Source: Ascaphus truei (lineage: Eukaryota > Chordata > Amphibia > Anura > Ascaphidae). From it: a stretch of DNA of 64,000 nt. A program made the translations under genes and the position numbers. Below are positions 1-12,194 of this stretch, in pieces. Below the pieces are notes generated by a model. It searched no databases and was not told where the DNA came from. It saw only the letters and a list, made by a program, of their open reading frames with translations. Position 1 is the first letter of the stretch. Each line of letters begins with the position of its first letter. The stretch covers positions 49,879,045 through 49,943,044 of the forward strand of contig CM071568.1 of assembly GCA_036426205.1 (NCBI GenBank), given 5' to 3'.

Positions 1-560
1 TCTTCCTGCCTTGAATTCAGATCCTCTCTGGATGCATATATAAACTTCCTTTTCCCTATTACTATGTGCCTGTTTATATTGGTTTGCCCTGTAGACTAGC
101 TTACTCTAGCATCTAATGATCTAATTATCATTTCCTGACCTCTGCGCCACTTCGATGCTTTGCTTGGATTCTGCTTTTGACCCCGTTTACGCCATCACAC
201 CTCGCCGTTCCATCCACTGGGATCCACTCCTGCAGTAGCTCTCCCCTTGACAGAATAAATAAGCCCTTTTATGGATCCTGCTGGAACAATATCAGCTCTG
301 ATCTCCATGCAATGTCATCTCAGACCTGAAGGATCAGCTGGCATGTACAGATGCAGTCAGATTCATTTTGCAGTATTCTGCAAGGAAGCTGCAGTTGAAA
401 GCTACCTTAATGCAAAGTCCCCATGGCCAGACTAATTGCCCATCAAGATTATTACAGCGGGGGTCCCTGCTTGTGAATGGAACTTTCGCTGTGTTAATCC
501 TACCGGTCCGCCACCAGTCTGGAAAAGCTGCGTAGTGAGAGCAGACAGAATCTTTCCCTC
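1..560. other. No gene seen
   Basis: I see no coding signature, RNA gene or recognisable transposon here. The stretch is ordinary mixed-composition DNA with short open frames only. It may be old repeat that has decayed beyond recognition by eye. Confidence 0.5.
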
Positions 561-595
561 TCCCTGCGCATCTTTAACAGGTGATAGCAATGTTT

Positions 596-722
596 TTATT
601 TAATTTTAATACATAGTATTGAAGCAGGGGGTCTCTGAAGCTGAACTGCAGTAATATTAGGTCTGCGGACCCCCTGCTTCAATACTCTGTAATTAAAATA
701 ATAATTAAAGTGCCTTAGTAGC
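596..722. repeat. Remnant of palindromic AGCAGGGGGTC MITE
   Basis: A GCAGGGGGTCTCTGAAGCTG arm faces a GGACCCCCTGCTTC arm about 45 bp away, followed by a TAATTAAAATAATAATTAAA tail. The same arm pair recurs at 2825-2900, 36907-37274, 37300-37640, 50322-50670, 55578-55870 and 59045-59860, so this is an interspersed fold-back family. This copy keeps only one arm pair. The superfamily is not assigned. Confidence 0.6.
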
Positions 723-741
723 AAAAACCAAACAATGCATT

Positions 742-1189
742 CGAACAATCCTCATCCCAACCGTCGAGCATTATGTTGGGAGTATGATGGTTTGGGGATG
801 CTTTGCTGCCTCAGGACCTGGATGGGTTGCCATCATTGATACAACTATGAATTCTGCATTGTATCATAAGATTCTAGAGGAGAATTTCAGGATATCCGTC
901 CGTGAGCTGACGTGAAAGTGAGTCATGCAGCAAGATAATGATCCTAAACATACAGATCTACAAAAGAATGGCTGCTGAAAAAGAAATTCCGCGTTTTAGA
1001 ATGACCTAATCAAAGTCCGGACCTAAAGCCTGAAGTGAGCTGTCCATGCAAGGAAGCCCTCAAATTTCACTGAGTTGAAGCAGTTTGTATGGATGAATGC
1101 GCCAAAATGCCTCAAACCCGATATGAGAGACAGTTACAGGAAACGCTTAGTTGAAGTTATTGCCGCTCAAGGGGTACTGAATCTAAAGG
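742..1189 (+). pseudogene. Tc1-like transposase relic, catalytic half
   Basis: Conceptual translation shows decayed Tc1/mariner DDE-domain motifs: a VMVWGCFAA-like stretch near 780, an AIIDTTMNSALY-like stretch near 835, and the QDNDPKHT-like second-aspartate block at 930-956, followed by a PNQSPDLKP-like block near 1005. In this family these bind metal and cut and join the transposon ends. The N-terminal DNA-binding half is missing. Several stops and frame changes mean no functional protein. The element is interrupted at 1190 by a solo LTR and resumes at 2544. Confidence 0.85.
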
Positions 1190-2538
1190 TGTGATGGTAG
1201 GGGGTAGCCAGCCTTCATTAATAAAGGTGGGCTGCCCCTGAAACCGTATGGCAAGGGCTGAGAATGTCAGCTCTTGGGTCTAATATTGTACATTACCGTG
1301 TTGCCCTGTAATTCTGTTCCCCTTATACTGTCCCCCTTAGGGTTATAAGCTAGGAACTGTGTGTGTGGGGTTAACTATGTAAGCCCAGAGGGCTAGTTAA
1401 TGTATTCTATGCGGTATTCCCTTTTTCCTCATGGTCCCGTAGCTGCCTGTGTAAGCTTATAAGTGGGTTACCTTGTATGGGTGGCCCCTTATGAGAAATA
1501 GCTGCAGAGCAGAGACTTCTGGAACATGAGGAAAAAGGGGGATATTTGGGGACAAACAGGGTTAACCTGTTTTGCCTGCCAACAAGGTATTAGAGCTGGG
1601 TCTAGAAGGCATGCATGCTAACGCAGGTTTTAGAACTCCTACTCACAGATCCCAGTTTTAGAGTGTCAGCTCTAGGGATCAAATGTTACTATTGCTATAT
1701 TGGGTGTAGGGGCTGGTGTCCTAGAACAGGTTTTAGAGCCCAGGTCACAGACCCCATGTTTTAGGTCCAAATTGTAGAGTGCAAGCTCTAGGGTCAAGTT
1801 TCAGTGTTGCTATGTTTTAAAACTACAATGCCTTTTGTGTTTCTCATGTGAGGAGAAAAACAGTTTGGTGACAAAAGGCAGCCAGATGTAGATTAGCATA
1901 GCAAAAGACATGCAGGTTTGTGGCACATGGTGAGGGGGAAGGGCTGTGAACAGGATATCTGGAGTAGAAAGCCTTTGTTTCACCTAGATACAGGGGAGCC
2001 AGGAAAACGGTTGCTGGATTTCAAACTCATAGGCACGATTTCCATTGGCAAGTTTTGAATTTTCCCCTCCTATCATTGAATGCACAACCACAATCTACAC
2101 TCTAGTTGGCTGCCAGCCCCCTCAATGTATTAGATAGGGCTCAAGCCCTATATAAGGGAGTGCAGTGTAGCATCTCTCTCTCTCTCTTTATGTTGGAGAT
2201 TTGAAGAGACAAGCAGCTGCTGGTGGGCTTCTCAAAGGTGCTTCTGGGTGAAAGAGCTATAACACCAACACAGAAGCATATTGAGGCCCAGCCAGCCGGC
2301 TGGAACCAACCGGAGCGAACAGGGTAATGCCTTTGGCTGAAGCAGGCATCCTGCAACTAGGAAAGGGCTAGATCTCAACCCCCAGACCCCAGTAAGTGTG
2401 TATATTCTTTGTATTTTGTATTTATGTGTGTTTCCAAGGTCTTATCCAAATAAACCTCATTTTATTTCACTGCCTTGTTTTGCCTTGTGACTGATCCCTT
2501 AAATATAAATGTGTTAAAAGACATGGGCTACCGTGACA
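1190..2538 (+). mobile_element. Solo LTR, 1349 bp, inserted in Tc1
   Basis: The segment begins TGTGATGGTAG and ends CTACCGTGACA, an LTR-style TG...CA pair with imperfect inverted termini. It is flanked by the 5-bp direct repeat AAAGG (1185-1189 and 2539-2543). The interior has promoter-like CCTATATAAGGG at about 2147 and an AATAAA at about 2450, in the order expected of U3, R and U5 on the plus strand. No internal coding region is present, so it fits an LTR left after LTR-LTR recombination. The 5-bp duplication fits Gypsy or ERV; the exact family is not known. Confidence 0.85.
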
Positions 2539-2543
2539 AAAGG

Positions 2544-2757
2544 TTCCCGTACTTTTTCACACATGGATTTTGAACGTTGAATCATTTGTGGATAAATAAC
2601 TGTGTAAAAAGTACTGAATCATGTTTTTGTGTCATTTGTGTGATCAGGTTATTTTGTATCTATTATTAGGACTTAGATTAAGATCTAATAACATTTTAGG
2701 TTTGAAATATGGGAAATATATGAAAATTGTAAGGTTCACAAACTCTGTGATATTTTG
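2544..2757 (+). mobile_element. Tc1-like element, 3' end after the LTR
   Basis: This resumes the Tc1 relic broken at 1189: a GTTCCCGTACTTTTTCACAC stretch, a long AT-rich tail, and AAGGTTCACAAACTCTG near 2731. That last motif matches the terminal inverted repeat seen at the outer end of the minus-strand Tc1 element at 42719-42747 (GTTTGTGAACCC type). The continuity across the LTR confirms that the LTR inserted into a pre-existing Tc1. Confidence 0.75.
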
Positions 2758-2761
2758 TTTT

Positions 2762-3075
2762 GGGCCATGACGTGGGAGAATTTAAACATAGCAGGGATAC
2801 CGGCACCCCATAACAGGGACTGTAACTCATGAACCAGGGGGTCCCCGGAACTGAAATTAATGCAGTTCTGCTCCCGAGACCCCCTGCTTCAATACTATGT
2901 TATTAAAATAAAATAAAAGCCGCACAATCGCCTGGTAGAGACGAGCAGGGAGAGTGACTGATTCAGTCTCACTCAGTGCACGTCTCTTACAGACAAGTGC
3001 ATCCCTGTAGGATTCACACAGCGTGAGTCTCATTCAGACGCAGGGACCCCCGATGTGTTAATCCCGATAAGCCAT
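2762..3075. repeat. Palindromic AGCAGGGGGTC MITE, second copy
   Basis: Contains the core arms CCAGGGGGTCCCCGGAACTG and GAGACCCCCTGCTTC with the family's companion text (an ATTTAAACATAGCAGGGATA stretch and a CTGTAACTCATGAA stretch) that also accompanies the copies at 37 kb. The right part is diverged. From about 3080 to 3400 I see only AT-rich unique-looking sequence. Confidence 0.6.
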
Positions 3076-3419
3076 TACAGCCTGCTATGTACTGTCCACA
3101 GAGGGTCCATGTTTTGCACACTGTGCTCTATCCCATGCCCGCGGGAGCTGATAGATAGAAAAGACTGCATCGGTAGTTCACCGAATGTGTCACAAGCCTA
3201 CAATATAAAAAAACTGTAAAACAATAAAAAGACGTGATAATTGTAACTCCAATTCCTGTGACATGTGATAATTGTAACAACATAATTACACTTATAAAAT
3301 CTATAGCAAAAGCAACTAAAAAAAAAAAAAACTTTAGACTATAAAAAAAATCTTTAAAATATAAAATTTGTTTTGAAAGAATTACAGAAAAAAGGGGAAT
3401 ATAATGTAATCTCCTATAA

Positions 3420-3860
3420 ATGCCCCTATGCTGATAATGATATTTAGACCTTCTGGGACCAAAGTTTTTAATCTATGATTCCAGAAATTGTCTCGTTTAG
3501 CTACAGTAGATCAGTGGTACGATATCCACCTCTCCAATTGGTGGTGACATGTTTAATACCCTTGAAAGATAGTCCCAGTGGGTTGGCCTGATATCTACAA
3601 AGTGTCTGGACACATTTTGGGTCAAAACCTTTCACCTGATATTTCCCACGTGATCCAGGATACGCACTCTAAGTGGCCTGGTGACTTTACCCACATATTG
3701 TAACCCACAGAGACACTCCAGTAGGTATATCACATGATCCATCCTGCAATTAAAATATTTCCCCATACTATCAGAAAAATGACATCCAAAGCAAGCAGCT
3801 TGTAGGAACTCTGTATTTCCTACAGTAATGACAAAAAAATCAGCCGGGGATGTCAACGTG
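3420..3860 (-). pseudogene. Penelope-like element, GIY-YIG endonuclease relic
   Basis: The minus-strand translation at 3632-3856 gives HVIYLLECLCGLQYVGKV followed by RPLRVRILDH, the typical N-terminal part of a GIY-YIG endonuclease domain with Y...YVGK and an Arg, as found at the C terminus of Penelope-like retroelement polymerases. Downstream, in other frames, a KHVTTNWRGG-like piece and tail sequence follow. Reverse transcriptase is absent, so the copy is strongly 5'-truncated and frameshifted. Confidence 0.75.
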
Positions 3861-4610
3861 CCCTACTGTAGCTGTGAAGTAGTGGTAACAGTTGCCATTT
3901 TACCTAATTCACAGTGAAATAGTCCAGCACTCACGATCACGAGAGTGAATGATATGGTCACTCTGTGTTCCATGTGCTTTCTTATTTCTGTAATACTCAA
4001 TCCCTCCACTAACAAACCGGCAGGATCAGGGTGTGGCCCGCAGTGATCTGTATCCTCAGACAACTGCGGGGAAGTCTGGAGGGGAGGGCGTGGCCGCATA
4101 TTTCTTGCCACTAGCGACTCCGCACATTGTTGCCACTATACACTCTTGTTTCGGAAATGCTGAACCTCTTTAACTGGTTCGGGAAACTCTGTCCCTCTTG
4201 GCTTGTGTAGAATTCTTCTGATATAGCGAGGGGTTTTGCTCACCATGATTTTGCTGTACAGGGGCTCTCAGCCTTAAGTGAACTTAGCTTCAATCCACAG
4301 CTACTTATGTCCCGTATACGAAAGACAAGGAATCTGCACTTGTGCTGTCCTATATGTTCAAACGGAAGGATCCCCTTAAAGTTGTGTGTGTTGGAGCAAC
4401 TCCCCAAACGCTCCTAAATTGAGGACCTCCAAAGAGGATCTCAAAAAGACAAGAAAAAGAAATGCACACACAGCGCATCAGGGATCAGTTAAAAATATTA
4501 ACAATTTAATATCTGGTCATAGGACCACACAAATACCAACCAATATATGGCTAAATAACACACTTTGCAAACAATTATTAGTAACACAATACATAACAAT
4601 TACATAAAAT
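3861..4610. other. Unassigned, probably old repeat
   Basis: Open frames here are short and unlike known families. The 4480-4610 part (a TTAAAAATATTAACAATTTA-type stretch) resembles the sequence near 53700 (AAAAATATAAATAATTTAAT), suggesting a shared repeat. No gene is supported. Confidence 0.35.
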
Positions 4611-4639
4611 GTCAGATTCCTCCCTCACGACGATGTGAA

Positions 4640-5535
4640 ACTGACACCAGCTGGATACCACCCCACGTGGAGGCAGACTCATCGCTGACGACGGCGTGGA
4701 ACCGGACAGCACCTTTTCTCTTCAGTCGGCGTTACCGGGGGCTGAAGCACCCGGCAGGTATCACCACATCTCTAAGTGCACCAACAAATCACACTTTAGG
4801 TGTGGTCCCTGCACTAGGCCAGAGACCCCCTATTAGGCCCCAGCTATGCCCCGACTCCCCTAAGCTTGTGGTTGCTGCAGGGACATGCTCATCAGATAGG
4901 GACACTGCCCCTGTAGTGCCAAGTGTGAGGGACACAGAGGCGAACTGGCAATCCAGTGGTCTAGGATCAGATCACCCCACAGATAAGAGACTCTTCATGG
5001 TGGGACCCTCCAGCTTGACACCACCCCACATGGAGGCGGACTCATCGCTGAAGGTGACAGCGTGGGACCGAATGGCCCCTTTGTCTTCAGTTGGTGTTAC
5101 CGGTTGTTGGAGCACACAGCAGGTATCACACCTACACCTACAAGTGTACACTGGTTGTGGGAAGTGCTGTCACACATATATTGAGTGGGCTGGCTTCTGT
5201 GGACACTGGGAGGTTGAGTGCCCAGAGCACCTCAGTATTTTGGGGTAAACCCCACCGGGGTGTGAACATGGTGGTGGGGGCACGGTGTGGGGGTATGGCC
5301 CTGTGAGGCCTGTGTTATGTTGCTGTTATCACCTGTTCAGTAAATCTGTTATACCATACCAGCGTGTATTTCTTACATTGTGTCCTGTGACGGGGTTATC
5401 CAACATAGTTAGCGTCTCCACCTGTGCGGGATCCTGTCACCAGACGGATCAGGTACACCTCAGGCTCCCAGCAGCGGAGGTTCAGGCCTCCCGTGAGCCA
5501 CAGGTAAACCACCACACATGCACACACATGTAGTA
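4640..5535 (+). mobile_element. Diverged LTR related to the 18.5-kb Gypsy LTR
   Basis: The block at 4810-4900 (CACTAGGCCAGAGACC, then TAAGCTTGTGGTTGCTGCAG) and the end block at 5455-5505 (CAGGCTCCCAGCAGCGGAGG) align in order with the same landmarks in the LTRs at 18512-19491 and 26956-28144. It also carries an internal direct duplication about 370 bp apart (near 4652 and 5020, both ACCACCCCACRTGGAGGC). Exact ends were not found. From 5540 to 6230 nothing else is recognised except a short CTCATCTCCCATAGCCGT duplication. Confidence 0.6.
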
Positions 5536-6539
5536 GCCGTCTCATCTCCCATAGCCGTCTCATCTCCCATATATAATGAGCCAGAAAACTTTATAGCATA
5601 ACTGTAATTTATTTGTGTCCACTAACACTGGGACCATTCATCTATATATTAACACGTTGCACTGTATTTTAAATCAGCCTTACATGAATACTGTTCCTCG
5701 ATCAATGTCCTTGCACTTGAATGAAGGTAGATATTGTGTTCCTTTACTGTGATAAGACCCAGGTCCGACTCCTAATACTCATGGAACCTCTTTCCTCATT
5801 ATGTCAGTAATACTAGGCCCACTAGGGATCTTAGCGGGTCAACATCCACTTCAGCCTGAGAGGAATGCATATGCAGATCCGTGTTTAGAGCCGATCCACC
5901 AGCATCCGGCACTCTGGCGCATGTCTTTTCATACTTAGCACTTATCTTGGACTCCCTTAGTCTTCTCTAGGGATCCTAACTGACATGTTACTATCCCTGT
6001 CTAGAACTTAACAAAGTAGGGGGGCCTGGTCTATTCTATTACCTTAAGAACCTGGATGTTTACTCTCCCCGAGGCTCCTCTCCTCATGTCCTCTTGGAAA
6101 CTAACCTTTCAGTACCATCTCTCCTCCTTATATACCCCTTGCATATGTCTGGATCCCCATAGCAACGCAGGGCGGACCTAGCCTACATTAACTCTGCTAG
6201 TAACCTTTTAGGAGGGGGGTTACATACATATATATATATATACTAGCTGAGAGACCCGGCGTTGCCCGGAATGTTAATAGGTAAATGTTTGGAATAAAAA
6301 GTATATGAATCAAAAGTAATGAAAGTGTAACATATGTAGCACATATATTGAACATAAAAAGTTTGAGTCATAGATAATAATTGTTTGAAAATTTTATTGG
6401 GTTGGGGGTAAAGAGGAAGGCTGGTTGTTGTTGTAAAAATTTTGGACTGTATAATGTTGAACAGTTGTAGACGTCAGAAAGGCAAAAATGTTGATGTGAG
6501 TAAAATTATACAATTAATGTAATAAAAAAAATTAATGGT

Positions 6540-9500
6540 GGGTGTGTGTGGGGTGAAAAAGGAATGGTGGGTGTGTGGGGGTAAGAGGTAGGGTGGGTGG
6601 TGGGGGTGAAGAGGTAGGGTGGGTGTGGGGGGGTGAAGAGGTAGGGTGGGTGTGTGGGGGGGGAACAGTAATGGTTGGTGGGGGGGGGGGTGGGTGAAGA
6701 GTGTAAGAGTACGGTGTGTGGGGGGGTGGTTGATAGGAAGGGCGTGAAGAGAAGGGTTGGTGAAGGGGGTGGGGAGAGGACCTAGGAGTGAAGGCTGGTG
6801 GGGTGGATGGGAGGAGTGGGGGGGGTTTGGTTAAGGGAATGATATGGGTGTGTGGTGGGGTGGATTACGGAGGTGTTGTGAGGGCGGTGGTGTGTGAAGA
6901 GGAAGGGTGGGGGTGGGGGTAAGAAGGGAGGGTGGGGTGGTGGTGAGTGAAGAGGAAGGGGTGGGTGTGTGTAAGAGGAAAGGGTGGGGTGGGGGGGGGG
7001 GAGGGGAAGAGGAGTGTGGTTGTGGGGGGCACAAATAGGGAAGGGTAGTTAGTGGGTGGCGGTGGAAGATAAACGGGTTTTTGATGTGTGGGTGGGGGGG
7101 GGGGGGGTGTGTGAGACAAAGGTGTGTTTGTGGGTGGTCTGGTGGGTGGGGGGGAATAAATGTTGTCGGGGTTAGGGGTTGGTAAGTGAATATGTGGTTT
7201 TAGGGGGGGAAGGAGGGAAGGTGGGTGGGTGGATGGGGGGGGAAGAGGAAGGGTGTGGGCGGGTGGGTGGGGGGGGTGTGGGGTGTGGGGGAAGAGAAGG
7301 GTGGGTGGGTGGGTGGGGGGGAAGAGTAAGGGTGGGTGGGGGTAAGAGGAAGGGTGTTTGGGGGGGGAGAGTAAGTGGGGGGGCGGTGGTGGTTAAGCGT
7401 AAGGTGATGGGGTGGTGGGGAGAAAGGGTGTGTTGGGTTGGGTGTGGAAAGAAAAGCTGGATGTGTGTGGTGGTGAAGATAAAGTGGTGGGTTGTTGTGT
7501 TGTTGTGAGAATCTTAATGTTGCCGTGGGGAGGAGGGAAGGGGGGGATGGGGGCGTTCCCTAGTTACTTGGGGGAAAGAGGAAGGTCTAGGAACTGGTGT
7601 GGGGTGGGTGGGTGGTTGGTAAAGAGAGTAAGGGGCTGGGTGTTGGTGGGCGGTGGACGGGTGGTTGGTAAGAGTAAGGTGTGGGTGCGGTGGGTCCGGG
7701 TGGGGAGTAAGGGTGGGTGGGTGGGGGGGTGTAGGTAAGCGTAAGGGTTGGGTGGGTGGGTGGTCGGTAAGAGTAAGGGTGGGGGGTGGGGGGGTGGTAG
7801 GTAAGAAGTAGGGTGGGTGGGCGGGGTGTGGGGTGGTGGTAAGAGTTAAGGGGGGTGGGGGTGGTAAGAGTAAGGGTGGGTGGGTGGGGGTGGTACGATT
7901 AAGGGGGGGTGTCGGTTGGGGGGGTGTGTGGGAGTTGATAAGAGTTAAGGTGGGTCGGGGCCGAGTTGGTGGTTTGGGTGGTACAGGAGTAAGGGTGGGT
8001 GGGGTGCCCCGGTGCGTTAAGAGTGGTGGGTGGTGGTAAGAGTAGGTAGTGGTGGGGGTGGGGTAAGAGTAAGGGTGTGGGGGGTGGAAGTATAGAGTTA
8101 AGGGTGGGTTGGGGGTGTTGTAAGAGTAAGGGTGGGGGGGGAGGGGTGGTGGAAGAGGAAGGGTGGGTTGGGTGGGTGGAAGAAGTAAGGGTGGGTGGGC
8201 CGGTAAGGTTTAAGAGTAAGGGGGGTGGGGGTGGTAAGAGTAAGGTGAGCGGTAGGTGGGGGGGGGTGTGGGTACGAGTAAGGGGGGTGGGTGGGAGGTG
8301 TAAGTTTAATGGTGGTGGGTGGTGAGTAGAGGTAAGGGGTATAGAGTAAGGGGTGGTGGTGGGTGTGTTTCATGGGTGTGTTAAGTAGTAAGGGGGGTGG
8401 GTGGTTGTGTTAAGAGTAAGGGTGTTGGTGTTGGGTGTGGGCTGTTTCCTGGGGGAGAGAGTATAGGTCTGGGGCGTGGTCAGGTGGGTGTTGGGGTTGG
8501 GTTCGGGAGAGGTAAAGGGTTGGCGTCGGGGGCCGGATGGGAAAATGCTACCACGGTGTGAGGGAGAGGCGAAGGAGTTGGTGGTGTTCGGGTTGCCGAG
8601 GTTGGCCCTCTTTATTTTACTTATACGTCATGTGGTATAGGTAAGAGGTAAAGGTTGTCGGTGGGGAGCGGCGCCGTGGCTCTTATTCCGCTGTGGGTAA
8701 GAGTTAAGGCGTGGGGGGGATCATAGTGGTCAAGAGAAAGGTGGTGGGGTGGGGGGAGGTGTGATGTGAGGTAAGAGTAAGGCGTTGGGGTCGGGTGGTG
8801 TTGGATAGAGTAAGGAGTGGGTGGTGATTGGTGGCGGTGGGTGTGTGGTAGAGTAAGGGTGGGTGAGTGTGTAGGTTAACAGAGTAAGCGGTGGGGTGGG
8901 GCATTCGTGGCGTAAGAGGTATCCAGGGTGCGGCTGTCGGTGGGTTTTGTTCTGGGAAGAGGGCACAGGTGCCGTGGGTGGTGGGATTGATGGTGTGGTG
9001 TTCGTGGATGGGAAGTAACTTTTGCCGCAAGGGATGGGCTGGCGGGGGGTGATGCGTCTACTGGTAAGGTCTCTTTGGTGGTAAGGGTGGTCGGGGGTGG
9101 GTGGGGTGTCGGGTCCGAGGTGGTGGGGAAGAGGCAATGGGGTGGCGTGGGGGGGAGGCCTGGTGTGGTAAAGCAGGAAGTGGTGGGTGTGGGGGGCATC
9201 TCGTGGTTCCGTGGAAGCAGGAAGCGGGGTGGGCCTATGAGGTGGGTTGTGGTAGGGAAGTTGGTAAAGTAGGTAAGGGTGGGTGCGCGGTCGGCGTGGG
9301 TACGAGGGTATGAGTCCCCTGTGGGTAAGAGTAAGCGGTGGCATTGGTGGGTTGTGGAAGGCTGTGGGGGGGTGGGTGGTTAGAGTAGGGCTGGTGGGGT
9401 GGGTAAGCGAGGTGCGGGGGCTTGGTGGTAAGTAAGTGGTGGGTATTGTGGTAGGCAGTGCGTGGGTGGAGTGGGCGTGGTGCGTAAGTAAGTGGTAGAG

Positions 9501-11180
9501 AGTAAGCCGGTGGTGGGTGGGGGGTGGAAAGAGTAAGGGGTGGGGTGGGGTGGGGGTCTGGATAAGGATGTGGTGAAAGATAGGGCTGGGTGAAGGAGGG
9601 TGGGGTGGGGGGTGGTAAGTAGGTGGCGCGTCCTAAGAGTACAGGGTGGGTGGGTGGGCGGTGGTAAGAGGTAAGGGTGGGTCGAGGGGGTGGTAGATGT
9701 AAGGTAAGGGTGGGTGGGTGGGGGGGTAAAGAGTAAGGGTGGGTGTGGGTGGGGGGGTGGTAAGAGTAAGGGTGGGTGGGTGGGGCTGGTAAGAGTAAGG
9801 GTGGGTGGGTGGGGCTGGTAAGAGTAAGGGTTGGGTGGGTGTGGTAAGAGTAAGGGGTGGGTGGGTGTGTGTGTAGGAACGTAAGTGTGGCGGGGAAGAT
9901 AAGGGTCGGCCTGGGTGTGCTGGACAGATCAAAGGGCTTGACTGTGTGTTGGGGAGATGGGTGGGTGAGAAAGGCTGGATTGTGGTGCGGGGAGGAGAGA
10001 GCGGGTGGGGGCGAAAGGACCAGGATCGGGAGGACGGCTGGGTGGTGGGGGGGGGGGGGGAAACTGAGGAGTTAGGGGGTGACGGGGGGGGGGCGGAAAG
10101 AGGACAGGGGGGATTCTCTTCGGGGGGCGGGGAAAGAGAAAGGGGGGCGGTGTTGCTGGGTCGAGGGAAAACAGCAAGTCGGGGGGGACGGCCCCCAGGG
10201 GGCACGGGTGGGGTGGTGGGGGGCCGGCGGAAGGACGGAAAGAAGGAAGGGTTGGCTGGGGGGTGTTGGGGGGCGGGGAAAGCAGGGACCCAGGGGGGCC
10301 TGGGGGGAGTGGCGGGGAAAGGCGAGGAAGAGAGCGGAGGGGTGGCGGGGGGCGCGGGGAAAGAGAGGAAGGGTGGGTGTGGGGTGGGGTGGCCCGGGAA
10401 AAAGAGGAGGAAGGGTGGGGTGGGGGGCGGTGCCCGGGGGAAGAGGAAGCGGTGGGTGGGGGGGGGGGGAAGAGGAAGGTGCGGCCAGGTGTGGGGGGGG
10501 GAGGGAAAGCAGGGGAACAGGGAGGGTGGGTGTGGTGGGAAGGAGGACTGAGGCCCCCAGGGGGGGGTAGGGGGAGAGAGGGAAAAGAGGAAGGTGGGGT
10601 GTGGGGCGGGGGGGGGGAGAGAGGAAAGGGGGGTTGTGGGTGGGGGGGGGAAAGAGGAAGGGTGCGTTGGTTGGGGGGGGGGGCAAGAGGTAAGGGTGGG
10701 TGTGGGGGGGGAAGAGGAAGGGGGTGCTGTTTGGTGGGGGGGGACAGAGGAACGGGAGGGGGAGGGGAAGCGGAGGGCTGGTTTGGTTCCAGGTCTGGTG
10801 GGGGGGGGGGGAGAGGAAGGGTGGTTGGGTGGGGGGGGGTGAAAGACTAAGGGCGGGGGGGGTGGTGGTGGGGGGGGGGGGTAAAGAGTAAGGGTGGTTG
10901 GGGGGTTGTGTGTGAAGAGTAAGGGTTGTTGGGGGGGTGGGTGAAGATTAAGGGTGGGTGGGGGGGGGGGTGAAGATTAAGGGTGGGTGGGGGGGTGGGT
11001 GAAGATTAAGGGTGGGTGGGGGGGGTGGTTGAAGATTAAGGGTGGGTGAAGAGTAAGGGTGTTTGTGGGGGGGGGGGGTGGGGGGGTGAATGGTGAATAG
11101 GAAGGAAGAAGGGATGGGTGGTGTGGGGTGAGAGTAAGGGGGGTTGGTGGGGGGGTGTGTAAGAGGAAGGGTGTGCCGCG
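6540..11180 (+). repeat. G-rich minisatellite, about 4.6 kb
   Basis: Very G-rich plus strand built from degenerate units around GTAAGAGTAAGGGTGGGTGG with G runs of 3-12. Unit length varies roughly 20-40 bp, and the unit drifts: pure GTGGGG at 6.5-7.5 kb, GTAAGAGTAAGGGTGGG from 7.6 to 9.9 kb, GGGAAAGAGGAAGG at 10-10.8 kb, then GAAGATTAAGGGTGGG at 10.9-11.05 kb. The opposite strand is C-rich, which creates long but meaningless Pro-rich open frames. G-quadruplex potential is high. Confidence 0.9.
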
Positions 11181-11184
11181 GGGT

Positions 11185-12190
11185 ATCTGATATGTGACTT
11201 GTTGTTGCGGCCAGTGTAGTGAAATAAAGGTGCGTCCATGTACAGCGTGCATTTACAGTTGAGTGGAGTGGAGAGGAGAGCGCACATGTGAAATTTTGTG
11301 AATAAAGTTTTAATTGAGCGACACATGCGTCTTGTGCATGAGCCATATAGACAAAGGTATGTTTGTTTTAAGCGGACGGCATAGCGACATGGTGGTGCGG
11401 GATAAGGAGATGTCAGTTGTGTTTATTATTGACCGGAGCCACATGTCAGTTGGTGTTGCGGCCAGCGGCCCATTTGACCGGAGCATGTAGCATAATGTGC
11501 GGAGCGCAATGTGAGTAGGGTGTTGTGGGGCATTTTAGGTAAAGGTATCGGTGAGAATTGAATGCGGCAAGTAGTGAATATTTGTTAGTTGACCGTAGCA
11601 CATGTGAGTTGGTGTTGCGGATGTATGGTAATGTAGGAATATTTATTACTGGACCGGAGCACATGTGAGTTGGGCTTGCGGCTGAAGTGGTAAGTGTCCA
11701 GTTGTGAGTAGGGTGTTGCGGGCATTGAGGTAAAAGTAGCGTTGATTATTGAATGCGGCAAGTACTGAATATTGTATTAGTTGACCGGGAAGCACATGTG
11801 AGTTGGGTTGCGGCCAGCGGCATTTATAAAAGGATTGGTAAGTGCGTAGGTAATGTGCGGAGGCGCACATGTCCTTGCTGTTGCGGCCATTTATTAAAAC
11901 CAATATAAAATTAAGTGCGTCATGGTAAAGGTGGGCGGGTTTGTAGAAAGTGAAGTATTGGTCAGAGTGTTCCAGTGTGCTGTGCGGGCATTTTGAAAGC
12001 ATTTAACGGGTAGCGGTGGTTTGATGTTTATGCGGGGAGTACAGAATAAGTAGTAGTTGAGCGGATCACATGTCAGTTGGTGTGTGCGTGTAGGTAATGT
12101 GCGGAGCGCACATGTGAGTTGCTGGTGCGGCCATTTATAAAAAAATTATTAAGTGCGTAGGTTTAAGCTTGGCGGTTATGATTTGGCGGT
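11185..12190 (+). repeat. Second tandem array, GCGGCCATTTATAAA units
   Basis: Recurring modules GAGCACATGTGAGTTG, TTGCGGCCA(GC)GGC, CATTTATAAAA, and GGTAATGTGCGGAGCGCA appear at least five times with varying spacing (11430-11530, 11590-11720, 11785-11890, 12055-12190). No protein is encoded. It directly follows the G-rich array without any intervening unique DNA. Confidence 0.75.
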
Positions 12191-12194
12191 TATT

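Noticed and set aside
4565..5248. 227-codon open frame
   Set aside because: Lies in a diverged LTR with internal duplication and has no similarity to known proteins that I can see.
6831..11346. Many overlapping Gly/Arg/Val- or Pro/Thr/His-rich open frames up to 204 codons on both strands
   Set aside because: They arise from the G-rich minisatellite, shift frame with every unit change, overlap in several frames at once and have no domain or splice context.
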